Of a stretch of 28,852 bases of DNA, positions 16,431 to 23,900 are shown piece after piece (positions within the stretch are counted from its first letter, which is position 1; every line of letters begins with the position of its first letter). The notes beneath the pieces are model-generated. The model saw nothing but the letters and a program-made list of their open reading frames with translations. It made no database searches and was not told the origin of the DNA. Position numbers and translations under genes: made by a program. Source of the stretch: CAYGYG01 sp964354155 (GTDB lineage Bacteria; Hydrothermota; Tepidihabitantia; SM23-42; CAYGYG01); NCBI GenBank assembly GCA_964354155.1, contig CAYGYG010000033.1:1-28852 (forward strand), read 5' to 3'.

Positions 16431-17438
16431 ATGAAGAAGTTGATCGTACTGTCGCTGATCGCAGTCTCATTGATGATTGGCGCCCGGCGCATGGTCGTTG
16501 CCGAGCTTTTCACCAACACGGGCTGACCCAGCTGTCCGACCGCTAACGCGAATATGGATGCTTGCGTTGCGCGGTTCAGGGACAGTCTGACGGTCGTCAG
16601 ATACCACATGAATTGGCCGTCGTCATCGGATCCTTGGTACGTAGCCAATCCGACTGAGAACACCCAGCGCAGGAGTTACTACGGCGTGAATTCCGTGCCT
16701 CACTGCAAAATGGACGGCGCCTGGACTTCCAGCAACTACATGGCCGATATCCGTGCGCGCACCAGAGCACCGACACCGATCACCATCAGGCTGAGCGGTA
16801 TCTACAACAGGGCGACAAGAACCGGCACGCTAAGTGCTTGGGTCGCCAATACCGGAGCGACTTCGTATACCGGGGCGATCCAGTTCCTCATCGTCGACGA
16901 TAGTACCATGGCCGGCAGTCCGTCGTACCTTCAGAACCAGTCCATGCGCGATATGATCCCCGATGGCAACGGTGAGACATTCACCATTGCGGCCAGCGAT
17001 TCGGTCTTGAAGACTCGCAACTTCACGATATCCGCAAGCTGGCGTCAGGATTCCTGCAAGGCCACGGTGTTTGTCCAGAACGGTCATGCGCAGGGCGATA
17101 CAATGAAGCAAGGTGCTGAGCTCCGCGTCAAGGCGATGGTAGCAATCGAGGAACAGGGCGGCGGGGTTTACCCGCAGAACATCAGCCTCGCGCTCAAGTC
17201 GGCCAATCCCTTCACCCGCTTCATCGACATCGGCTATGCATTACCGATGGACACGAAGGTTACCCTCAAGGTCTACAACGCTTCCGGTCAGGTCGTCCGG
17301 ACGCTGGTTGACGGCCAGGCCCCTCACGGTTATCATACCGCAAGGTTTGACGGCACAAGCCTGCCCAACGGCGTCTACCTCGTCATGCTGCGCGACCGCG
17401 CCTCGACGCTCACCCAGAAAATCACCCTCGTGAAATAG
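16431..17438 (+). CDS. Probable exported selenoprotein: thioredoxin-fold (Omp28-like) with UxxC and sorting domain
   Basis: If the in-frame TGA at 16524-16526 is read as selenocysteine, this is a 335-residue protein. ATG 16431 has a near-perfect Shine-Dalgarno. Residues 1-18 are a signal peptide (MKKLIVLSLIAVSLMIGA). Residues 19-31 (RRMVVAELFTNTG) are the typical strand before a thioredoxin-like active site. TGA is codon 32, followed by Pro-Ser-Cys35-Pro, so TGA replaces the first (nucleophilic) Cys of CxxC. VNSVP near 85-90 matches the cis-Pro loop. A beta-rich middle domain and a C-terminal sorting domain (~250-335, with VTLKVYNASGQVVRTL and NGVYLVMLRD) follow in frame. TGA serves as a true stop in livH, livF and others. 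A SECIS-like hairpin follows the TGA. Likely role: extracytoplasmic thiol/disulfide redox. A nonsense-mutated gene is the alternative. selA/B/C/D are not in the window. Confidence 0.8.
16524..16526 (+). other. In-frame TGA, predicted selenocysteine codon
   Basis: The codon is the 32nd of the gene starting at 16431, in the context Thr-Gly-TGA-Pro-Ser-Cys. A cysteine codon (TGC/TGT) differs from TGA by one base, and the position is the redox-active one. Reading frame and homology-like sequence continue unbroken for 303 codons after it. Confidence 0.78.
16531..16586 (+). promoter_or_regulatory. Candidate bacterial SECIS hairpin
   Basis: The hairpin begins 4 nt after the TGA. The lower stem gctgtcc (16531-16537) pairs with ggacagt (16580-16586). 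Then gaccgct (16538-16544) pairs with g-cggtt-type bases at 16569-16576 with C70 bulged (U44 opposes G69-C70). Then aacgcga (16545-16551) pairs with ttgcgtt (16562-16568). The apical loop is 10 nt (16552-16561) and contains GG at 16556-16557; two weak inner pairs could reduce it to a UGGA tetraloop. There are about 21 pairs, including wobbles. The loop lies 25 nt from the UGA, within the range known for bacterial SECIS elements. Confidence 0.65.
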
Positions 17439-17452
17439 ACTGCTGAAAATAG

Positions 17453-17484
17453 AAAAGGGCCGTCTTTGACGGCCCTTTTTTTTC
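17453..17484 (+). terminator. Rho-independent terminator of the selenoprotein gene
   Basis: The stem aaaagggccgtc (17453-17464) pairs with gacggccctttt (17468-17479) around a ttt loop. It is followed by further T residues (17480-17483). It lies 14 nt after the stop codon and is the clearest intrinsic terminator of the window. Confidence 0.92.
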
Positions 17485-17839
17485 TTCCATACTATTCGCT
17501 ATCCGCCATCGGCCATTCGGGGTCATTTGTTGCTAAACTTCCGATATGCCGATCTCCTGCCCCTGCGGGGCATAGATTACGGTGATGACGGCGGAAAGTT
17601 CCGTTGCTGATATTCTCATATGCTGGTATCCTGCCCACTGGTCTTCTTGTGTCCTGCTCGGCTCTCCTGCATCCCCTCCGCTCCCCTGCCCCTCCGCGGA
17701 TTGCCTTCATCCGTCGTAGCCTCGGCGTAGGCAGACCATTACTCCATCATTCCACTATTCCATTACTCCAGGTATTCTCCTTCCCACGTCCTACGTCCCA
17801 CGCCATTCTGCCCATTGCCTGTCCCCTCTTCCCTACTCA
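17485..17839. other. Gene-free pyrimidine-rich spacer
   Basis: I see no gene here. The 3' half is C/T-rich and low in complexity, with short degenerate direct repeats of the type attccA/attactcca at 17737-17769 and ccctcc-rich strings at 17668-17698. Open frames across it lack start signals and protein-like composition. A short hairpin (ctgcccctgcggggcat, 17555-17571) is the only other structure noticed. Confidence 0.6.
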
Positions 17840-17912
17840 TGGAGGTGGGCGGAATCGAACCGCCGACCTGTGCGTTGCAAACGCACCGCTCTCCCAGCTG
17901 AGCTACACCCCC
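17840..17912 (-). tRNA. tRNA-Ala (anticodon TGC)
   Basis: The minus strand folds as a complete 73-nt tRNA. The acceptor arm GGGGGTG pairs with CACCTCC and the discriminator is A. The D arm contains AGCTCAGCTGGGAGAGC, and the anticodon stem-loop TGCGTTTGCAACGCA reads TGC in the loop TTTGCAA. The T arm contains GGTTCGATTCC. CCA is not encoded. GGGAGAGC and the G-T (G3-U70) pair in the acceptor stem, the alanine identity element, support tRNA-Ala. It belongs to no visible rRNA cluster. Confidence 0.95.
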
Positions 17913-17933
17913 TGGTAAATCTGCGATTTACCA
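17913..17933. repeat. Perfect inverted repeat abutting the tRNA 5' end
   Basis: The arms tggtaaat (17913-17920) and atttacca (17926-17933) pair perfectly around ctgcg. The repeat begins at the base adjacent to position 1 of the tRNA, so it would lie in the precursor 5' leader if transcribed. It could affect RNase P processing or be an operator. Confidence 0.5.
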
Positions 17934-18087
17934 ATGATGCCTCGAATGAAAGCGAATCTCACAAATCTACGCGATTACAACAGTCCCGAGAAGCAAATCA
18001 GAATATCAGAAGATCCGTCTGCATCCGTGAGCATCTGTTTGAATCGTTCCCTTGTCTCATCACCGTAATCATCGGTGCCTTGCACCG

Positions 18088-18957
18088 CTAGTATCGGTCG
18101 AACCTAAAATCGACGCCAGCACCAACCAGAAGCTTTTCATCATCCTGGAAAGGCCAAGCCCGGTTGACGAAGAAATCGAAGTCGAAGTCACCGAAAGTGG
18201 CCCGCAGTCCGGGCGTGAACGCGACCGGTTTGTAGACCTCGAACTTGTCATCGACCGTCTGGCTCACGCCGCACCGAAAGCCGAAAACGCGACCCAGTCT
18301 CATCTCGACCCCGCCGGTCACGGAGATCTCGCCTTCGTCAAGGTCACCGGTCGTCACATCGTATTGGCCGATCACATAGACCAGGCCCTCCTCGAGCAAC
18401 GACCGCTGCAACGAAAAACCGATCCGGTGGGTCATAAACTCCGGATCCGCCGCCGTGCCGCGGACGATCGCGAGCGAGTAGGCCGGCACGCAAGTCCAGT
18501 CGTTCTTCTTCCCCTTAAGCCTCAGAATGAATTCGAGAATCTGTTCGTCCGTGTCCTGGTTCAGTTTGATATTCGAGGCCAAGTCAATCCGCCGGGTGAA
18601 GAAGTTACGGCCGACACCGACACTGCCCATCCAGTACTGCCCGCTCGGTCTCCAACCCAGCGCAACATCGAGGTTCTTGACCGTGCGCCCGCAGCCCAGC
18701 ATGATCTGGTCATCCATCACGACGCCCACCGTTCCTGACCTCGGGTTCTTCGAAAGAAAAATGCCGCCGTCCGTGCTCTTACCGGCAAGGTCGCCGTAGA
18801 GCTGATTACCGAAGTTAGGCATCAGGGAAATGATGTTGTTGACCAGACTGATGTCATCAATGTAGTAGCCTGATTGCAGTGTCCCGACCCGCGTCTCATT
18901 CGCCGTCGAAACCGACATAAAAGCAAGCAAAATGACGATTATCGCTATGTTTTTCAT
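18088..18957 (-). CDS. Probable outer-membrane beta-barrel-like protein, function unknown
   Basis: This is a 289-residue protein. It begins with a clear signal peptide (MKNIAIIVILLAFMSVSTANE, cleavage near residue 19). Alternating-pattern strands with Gly and aromatic residues follow (for example GSVGVGRNFF, FDFDFFVNRAWPF), and the protein ends in aromatic-containing FRFDRY. This fits an outer-membrane or periplasmic beta-structured protein. The frame is open to an earlier Met at 18984, but that codon overlaps the -35 box. ATG 18957 gives the signal peptide and lies 6 nt after the -10, so I start there. No family was recognised. The gene is transcribed in the same direction as the translation operon but from its own promoter. 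Confidence 0.75.
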   Translation of the reverse strand: MKNIAIIVILLAFMSVSTANETRVGTLQSGYYIDDISLVNNIISLMPNFGNQLYGDLAGKSTDGGIFLSKNPRSGTVGVVMDDQIMLGCGRTVKNLDVALGWRPSGQYWMGSVGVGRNFFTRRIDLASNIKLNQDTDEQILEFILRLKGKKNDWTCVPAYSLAIVRGTAADPEFMTHRIGFSLQRSLLEEGLVYVIGQYDVTTGDLDEGEISVTGGVEMRLGRVFGFRCGVSQTVDDKFEVYKPVAFTPGLRATFGDFDFDFFVNRAWPFQDDEKLLVGAGVDFRFDRY

Positions 18958-18963
18958 GCCGGA

Positions 18964-18991
18964 ATTATAGCTGGTTCGCCTCAAAAGTCAA
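18964..18991 (-). promoter_or_regulatory. Promoter of the outer-membrane protein gene (near-leaderless)
   Basis: On the minus strand, TTGACT (18991-18986), a 16-bp spacer and TATAAT (18969-18964) are followed by 6 nt (tccggc) and then ATG 18957. The predicted transcript start is at about 18958, one base before the start codon. Confidence 0.78.
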
Positions 18992-19075
18992 CATCTCTCT
19001 CCGATCTCTCCGAGACACAGAAGTGGACACAGTCGTGGATATGCCGACTTTGGGATCCCTTGTTTCACTCGGGAC

Positions 19076-19200
19076 AAAATCCCTCTCTTCCCCCTTTTAC
19101 AAAGGGGGACATAAAATCCCCCTCTCTTCCCCCTTTAGCAAAGGGGGATACAAAATCCCCCGCTCTTCCCCCTTTAACAAAGGGGGACATAGGGGGATTT
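19076..19200. repeat. Three tandem hairpin repeats downstream of truB
   Basis: Three near-identical units of 37-39 nt start at 19076, 19113 and 19152. Each has aaaatccccc, then a ctcttcccccttt ... aaaggggga hairpin; the last is closed by agggggattt. Units differ at a few loop positions (tta, agc, aac). The array lies just 3' of the truB stop and may end the operon transcript. It resembles the widespread cccccttt/aaaggggg dispersed repeats of environmental genomes rather than a CRISPR. Confidence 0.85.
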
Positions 19201-19226
19201 AAGATTGCTGCGGTTCGCCGGCACCA

Positions 19227-20090
19227 TCAATCGACGTATATTATTCGCTTCGGCTTGATTATGCCGTTTTCAGCAACCCCAATCGCCAGGAAAGTTGCGT
19301 CGGGATTTGAAAGGCTCACCAGCGTTCGCTCGGCAAAGCCGTGGTCGTCGGGTATGCTCTTCCCCTGTCTAAGGTCACTCAACCGGTCGGTCGAGACCGC
19401 GGGCAGATGACCAACGAGCTCAACCGGCTGCCGCAGCATACGTGTCATTGTGTCTAGGTCACTTGGTAGTTTGCTCAATCCGGGATCCAGGGTAATCCGA
19501 CCGATCCTCGTTCTAATAAGTTTCGAAAGAATCGCACCGCAGCGTAATAGTACTCCGAAGTCGTTTGCCAGTGACCGCAGATAAGTACCGCGGCCAACCA
19601 CGGCCCGGAAATCGACATAGGGCTCCCGGTATTGGGTGACCTCAAACGTGTGAATCACGATACGCCGTGAGCGCACCGGTACATGCTTCCCTTCCCGGGC
19701 CAGTTCGTAGAACTTCCGGCCCTCGTGCTTCAGCGCCGCGAACGACGGCGGGCGCTGTTCAATCGAACCGACAAAATGCGCCGCCGCCGACCTAAGATCA
19801 TTCAGTGTAAGACCCGGCACCGCACTTTGCTCGAGGACCTTACCCGTAACATCATAGCTATCGGTCTTCTGCCCCAGCTGGATCGTGCCCGAGTATTCCT
19901 TCTCCAGGTCAAGAACAAACGGCGCAAGTTTGGTGGCATCGCCAACCAGCACTATCAAGAGACCTGTGGCAAACGGATCGAGCGTACCGGCGTGACCGAT
20001 TTTGCCCCGGTAGAACCGCTTGATCTCACGGATCACCTGAAACGACGTGATGTCTGGAGGCTTGTTAACAGGTATGAATCCGCGAAGCAT
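19227..20090 (-). CDS. truB: tRNA pseudouridine-55 synthase TruB
   Basis: This 287-residue enzyme isomerises uridine 55 in the T loop of tRNAs. The family core is intact: GFIPVNKPPDITSFQV (4-19), then KIGHAGTLDPFATGLL, with catalytic Asp38 and the tRNA-contacting His nearby. KEYSGTIQLGQKTDSYDVTG follows, then GRGTYLRSLANDFG. The C-terminal part (from ~225) is PUA-like and short. Start ATG 20088-20090 gives the standard N-terminus. It is the last gene of the translation operon, 69 bp after nrnA, with hairpin repeats behind it. Confidence 0.95.
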   Translation of the reverse strand: MLRGFIPVNKPPDITSFQVIREIKRFYRGKIGHAGTLDPFATGLLIVLVGDATKLAPFVLDLEKEYSGTIQLGQKTDSYDVTGKVLEQSAVPGLTLNDLRSAAAHFVGSIEQRPPSFAALKHEGRKFYELAREGKHVPVRSRRIVIHTFEVTQYREPYVDFRAVVGRGTYLRSLANDFGVLLRCGAILSKLIRTRIGRITLDPGLSKLPSDLDTMTRMLRQPVELVGHLPAVSTDRLSDLRQGKSIPDDHGFAERTLVSLSNPDATFLAIGVAENGIIKPKRIIYVD

Positions 20091-20159
20091 CAGGACGCCA
20101 GGCTAGTGCCCATCCAACCAACAGATGCCAACAGTATTCGCCCACTCCATGGTAAAGCA

Positions 20160-21113
20160 CTACACCATCGCCCGGCGGATCGCTTGCACCAGCTTCGCTT
20201 CGATCTCGGTCCGAGCCTTCGAGGTCCTGAGACCGGCTGCGGTTCGGTGTCCACCGCCGCCGAACTGCGCCGCGATCCGGTCCACATCAACCTTACCGCT
20301 CGAACGAAGGCTGACCTTGAGCTTGTCGTCGCTCCCTTCGCGGAAGAAGATCGCGACCTGGGCCCCCTGGACCGACAGCATGAGTGATACGAAATTCTCG
20401 GTGTCGGTAATGCTGGCCCCGGACTGTTCAAGCATCTTGCGTGTGACTGACGAGACGGCGATGCCGTTCTCGACTCGCAGTTGCCCCAGAACCATCCCGA
20501 GCAGGCGGAAGGCCGCGGCCGTGCGTTCGGTAATTCTCTTGGCCACGTTCCAGGGGTTCGCACCGCGCCGGATCAGTTCGTAACCGGTCCGAACCGCATC
20601 CGGTGTCGTGTTGGCGAAAGTAAAACCACCGGTCTCGGCAAACAATCCGGCATAGAGGATCTCAGCCAGAACTCGATCGATCGGGAACCGGCTCGCACTC
20701 AAGAGGTTGTAGAGAAGCTCGCAGGACGATGAGGCCTTCGCGTCGATAATCTTGAGCATCCCAAAACGGTCGTTACTCTTGTGATGGTCAATGTTGACGA
20801 TTCGGTCATGCAACGGAACGAAATCATGCGCCACGCGTCTGATCTTGGCGGTATCGACGATAACCAAGAGGTCGTAGCGGTCATAGTCCGTCCGGAAACC
20901 ATCCACGCCCTTGAGAAACGAATACCGATCCGGTATGTCATTGACACAGTAAAGCCCGGCCTTCCGCCGCCAGCGCCTGAACACGTGCGCCAGGGCCAGC
21001 GCCGAGCAGACCGCGTCGCCGTCCGGGTCCAAGTGAGTGGCAATAAGGATCTTCTTACTGGCCCCGATCAGTCTTCTTAATTTCGTCCAGAAGGTGGTCA
21101 ATTCGTTCACCAT
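20160..21113 (-). CDS. nrnA: DHH/DHHA1 phosphoesterase, NrnA-like nanoRNase/pAp phosphatase
   Basis: This 317-residue protein is of the bifunctional oligoribonuclease/pAp-phosphatase family, which degrades short RNA and/or cyclic-dinucleotide products. Metal-site motifs are HLDPDGD (27-33), Asp87 in IVDTAK and the DHH triad at 109-111. The DHHA1 domain ends with GGGGHRTAAG (285-294), which binds substrate. Its N-terminus overlaps the rbfA 3' end. NrnA between rbfA and truB is a common arrangement in this operon. Activity against pGpG would connect it with the HD-GYP sensor 4 kb away, but this is only an inference. Confidence 0.9.
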   Translation of the reverse strand: MVNELTTFWTKLRRLIGASKKILIATHLDPDGDAVCSALALAHVFRRWRRKAGLYCVNDIPDRYSFLKGVDGFRTDYDRYDLLVIVDTAKIRRVAHDFVPLHDRIVNIDHHKSNDRFGMLKIIDAKASSSCELLYNLLSASRFPIDRVLAEILYAGLFAETGGFTFANTTPDAVRTGYELIRRGANPWNVAKRITERTAAAFRLLGMVLGQLRVENGIAVSSVTRKMLEQSGASITDTENFVSLMLSVQGAQVAIFFREGSDDKLKVSLRSSGKVDVDRIAAQFGGGGHRTAAGLRTSKARTEIEAKLVQAIRRAMV

Positions 21114-21393
21114 ATTGCAAGCTTAGGTCCATCTCGAAAGCGATGTCGGGCATGAATTTCATGCTGACCCGGCCGGCCAGGATCTTCTTGATGTAGCCCT
21201 TGGCCCTGTCCAGGGCCTTCAGTTTTTCCCCGGCATCGCCGAGCACCGTTACGTAGATTGTCGCGTTCTTCAGATCATTGCTCATCGCGACATCGGTGAC
21301 CGTTATGATACCCAGTCGCGGGTCATTCAGCTCTTGGTTGATGATCCCGGCAATCTCGCGCTTGAAAAAGGATTCAACCCGCTGCTTTCTCAT
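21055..21393 (-). CDS. rbfA: 30S ribosome-binding factor RbfA
   Basis: This is a 112-residue KH-like assembly factor for the 30S subunit, binding near the 5' end of 16S rRNA. Family features are the N-terminal MRKQRVESFFKREIAGIINQ and the strand DPRLGIITVTDVAMSNDL. ATIYVTVLGD and a C-terminal MDLSLQYGERIDHLLDEI follow. The frame extends upstream to a TTG at 21441 that overlaps the DUF503 gene. The ATG at 21393 gives the canonical start and leaves a 22-bp gap after that gene. Its stop overlaps nrnA. Confidence 0.92.
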   Translation of the reverse strand: MRKQRVESFFKREIAGIINQELNDPRLGIITVTDVAMSNDLKNATIYVTVLGDAGEKLKALDRAKGYIKKILAGRVSMKFMPDIAFEMDLSLQYGERIDHLLDEIKKTDRGQ

Positions 21394-21415
21394 GGGGAAG
21401 GATGGTCCGGCGCGC

Positions 21416-21697
21416 TCATCGAATCTCCCGCGCCGTGTCAATCACGGTAACGGCGTGTTCGCGTGTGATAAAATCGTCAACCCGGTTGAGGATTGCGTCG
21501 ATCCCGGCCCGGTCGCACGCGCCGCAGGTAATGCCCAGCTTGGACCGTTGCCATAAATCCTGGTCATCGAGTTCGGTGATGGAGACATTGAAGGTGTTAC
21601 GAACCCGGTCTTTGAGGCTCTTGAGGATATGCCGCTTCGCTTTGAGCGATTGACAGCCGTCGATGACAAGATCGACAATTTCTACTCCAACCATCAT
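21416..21697 (-). CDS. ylxP: DUF503 (YlxP-like) protein
   Basis: This is a 93-residue protein matching the YlxP/DUF503 family, a small protein of unknown biochemical role found between infB and rbfA. The conserved region is SLKAKRHILKSLKDRVRNTFNVSITELDDQDLWQRS, then a Cys-x-x-Cys pair (GACDRAG context) and a strand. The start at 21697 is fixed by an in-frame stop directly upstream. There is a 91-bp gap to infB, the largest within the operon. A role in ribosome maturation is guessed from context only. Confidence 0.88.
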   Translation of the reverse strand: MMVGVEIVDLVIDGCQSLKAKRHILKSLKDRVRNTFNVSITELDDQDLWQRSKLGITCGACDRAGIDAILNRVDDFITREHAVTVIDTAREIR

Positions 21698-21788
21698 CGG
21701 TCAGCCCCACCGTTTCGCTGCCGATCAGAGTCATTCCAAACCGGGTCGCCACGGTTCGGCAAAAAACTCACGAGCACGCACTCCGCTC

Positions 21789-23900
21789 CTACGTCGCCGG
21801 ATGAGTCTTGCCGGCCGACGCGACGGTGGCCCGAACTTCCTCGGTAGTATAGATTTCGAGTAGGTCGCCGACCTTCAAATCCTTGGGCGATTCCAGTCCG
21901 ACGCCGCATTCAAAACCATGCATCACCTCGCGCACGTCCTCCTTGAAGCGCTTCAGCGACGCGATCTGCGTCTTGCCGATGACTTCCCCGGCGCGGACGA
22001 TCTTGACCTGCCCGCTGCGCACGATCTTCCCTTCGTTCACGTAGCATCCGGCGATCACGCCCACTTTCGGAATGTCGAAGATGTTGCGAACCTCCAGTTT
22101 GCCGAGCAGAATCTCCTTGGTCTCCGGTTCAAGCATACCGACCAGCGCCGCCCGCAGGTCCTCGATCGCCTCGTAGATCAATCGATAGGTTCTTATCTCT
22201 ACGCCCTCGCGCTCGGCCAGCTCCTGGGCCTTGACGTCGGGCACCACGTGGAAACCGACTAAGATCGACTCCGTTACTTCGGCCAGGAGCACATCGGAAA
22301 TATTGATGGTGCCGACACCTTTGTGAATAATCCTGCTGCCGACTTCCTCCAGCGACAGCCCCTCCAACTTCTCGGCCAACGCCTCGACCGAACTTGACGT
22401 GTCCGCCTTGAGGATGATCTTCAGCTCCCGTACTTCGCCGCGCTTGATCTTCTCCTGCAGGTCAAGCAGGGTGACTTTGGGATGGCGTTCCATCAGTCGC
22501 GCGCGCTTCGCCAGCCGCCGCTTCTGCGCGATCTCTCGCGCCTTGTGCTCGTCCGTCTGCGCCGCGAAAATTTCCCCCGCGTCCGGCAGACCGGCAAAAC
22601 CGAGAACCAAGGTCGGCGTGCTCGGATCCGCCTCGGCCACGCGCTGTTGGCGCTCGTCGAACATCTCTCGCACCCGGCCGTAGTGCTCACCACAGACAAA
22701 CGGGTCGCCTTTTCTCAGAATTCCCTGTTGAATCAAGACCGTCGCCACGTTGCCCCGCCTCCGGTCCAGCGCCGCATCGAGAACCACGCCGCGGGCCAGG
22801 CAATCTCTCGGTGCCCGCAGATCAAGAACTTCCGCCTGCAGCAGTATTGCGTCGAGCAATGCCTCAATGCCCTTCCGCTGCAGGGCCGATACTTCGACAC
22901 AGAGCACCTTGCCGCCGAACTCCTCAATCACGGTGCCGGTCTGGGCCAACTGAGTCTTGACCCGGTTGGCGTTGGCGTTGGGCAGGTCGATCTTGTTGAC
23001 GCATACGATGATCGGCACGTTGGCCGCCTTGGCGTGGTCGACCGCTTCCGCGGTCTGGGGCATGACCCCGTCGTCGGCCGCGACGACCAGGACTACGACG
23101 TCGGTCACCTGCGCGCCCCGAGCCCGCATCGCCGTGAACGCCTCATGACCGGGCGTGTCCAGGAAGGTAATCGGTTTGTTCTGGTAGGCAACGCGGTAGG
23201 CCGCCGTCTTCTGCGTGATCCGGCCATACTCCTGTTCCGCGACTTTGGTCAGTCTTATGGCGTCAAGCAGGGTGGTCTTGCCGTGATCCACGTGCCCCAT
23301 CACGGTGACTACCGGCGGGCGCGGCATCAAACTGGTGTCAACCGCTTCAACGCACGCATCGGGCTGGGCCAACTCGACTTCATAACCGAACGCGGAAGAA
23401 AGCAGAGTAATAGTCTCGAAATCCAGCCTCTGGTTTAAGGTTGCGATGAGCCCCAGTTCCAGGCACTTCTTGACAATATCGACCGGCATGGTCTTGAGCG
23501 AATGGGCAATCTCGGTGACGGTGACGAACTCCGGCACCCGGATGACCTTGCGATCGACGACCTCCGCCTTGACTTCGACCTCTTTCTTGATCCGCCGTTT
23601 CTTAACCTCGCCTTTCTGAATCCTGGTCAGGGTGTCGCGCACCGTCTTCTTGATCTGGGTCTGGTCAATCGGCGTCTTTTTCCGAACCCGCCCCTTGCCG
23701 TCGGCGACGCGGTGCGTGAACTCTTCCTTCACCCGTTTCCGGTCCTCGCCGATTTTGCGCTTTACCTTGTCGATATCGGCCTGAGTGACCGTCGACATGT
23801 GACCGCGCACCTTGATATTGATCTCGCGGAGCAGCTTGACCAGGGCATCGCTGGATAATCCCAGCTCATGCGCGACTTCGTGGACTTTACGCTTTAGCAT
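21789..23900 (-). CDS. infB: Translation initiation factor IF-2
   Basis: This 703-residue GTPase places initiator tRNA on the ribosome. It has an N-terminal IF2_N-like helix domain (1-50), a charged linker and a second IF2_N region (~122-170). The G domain has GHVDHGKT (202-209), DTPGHEAF (248-255) and NKID (302-305); domains II, III and IV follow. It is shorter than E. coli IF-2 because the linker is short. The frame opens at a TTG (23915), but ATG 23900 gives the standard MLKRKVHEVAHEL start and overlaps the nusA end by 14 nt. A long open frame antisense to it is a codon-bias shadow. Confidence 0.97.
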   Translation of the reverse strand: MLKRKVHEVAHELGLSSDALVKLLREINIKVRGHMSTVTQADIDKVKRKIGEDRKRVKEEFTHRVADGKGRVRKKTPIDQTQIKKTVRDTLTRIQKGEVKKRRIKKEVEVKAEVVDRKVIRVPEFVTVTEIAHSLKTMPVDIVKKCLELGLIATLNQRLDFETITLLSSAFGYEVELAQPDACVEAVDTSLMPRPPVVTVMGHVDHGKTTLLDAIRLTKVAEQEYGRITQKTAAYRVAYQNKPITFLDTPGHEAFTAMRARGAQVTDVVVLVVAADDGVMPQTAEAVDHAKAANVPIIVCVNKIDLPNANANRVKTQLAQTGTVIEEFGGKVLCVEVSALQRKGIEALLDAILLQAEVLDLRAPRDCLARGVVLDAALDRRRGNVATVLIQQGILRKGDPFVCGEHYGRVREMFDERQQRVAEADPSTPTLVLGFAGLPDAGEIFAAQTDEHKAREIAQKRRLAKRARLMERHPKVTLLDLQEKIKRGEVRELKIILKADTSSSVEALAEKLEGLSLEEVGSRIIHKGVGTINISDVLLAEVTESILVGFHVVPDVKAQELAEREGVEIRTYRLIYEAIEDLRAALVGMLEPETKEILLGKLEVRNIFDIPKVGVIAGCYVNEGKIVRSGQVKIVRAGEVIGKTQIASLKRFKEDVREVMHGFECGVGLESPKDLKVGDLLEIYTTEEVRATVASAGKTHPAT

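Noticed and set aside
16431..16526. Genetic code in which TGA is Trp or Gly
   Set aside because: TGA ends livH, livM, livF, proS, rimP, DUF503 and the 7899-9299 gene at sensible positions, several in overlaps with the next start, so it is a normal stop.
16554..17438. Treating the ATG at 16554 as the start of a separate gene after a short terminated ORF
   Set aside because: There is no Shine-Dalgarno at 16554. The strong promoter, Shine-Dalgarno and signal peptide belong to 16431 in the same frame, and the start would remove the redox motif.
17485..17839. tRNA-Sec gene near the selenoprotein
   Set aside because: No long acceptor/T-arm structure or TCA anticodon arm was seen. The only tRNA is Ala(TGC).
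17604..18091. Open frames across the spacer and tRNA-Ala
   Set aside because: They read through a pyrimidine-rich spacer and the tRNA gene; composition is not protein-like.
19076..19200. CRISPR array
   Set aside because: The three units are self-palindromic and abut one another without unique spacers of constant size, and no cas gene is near.
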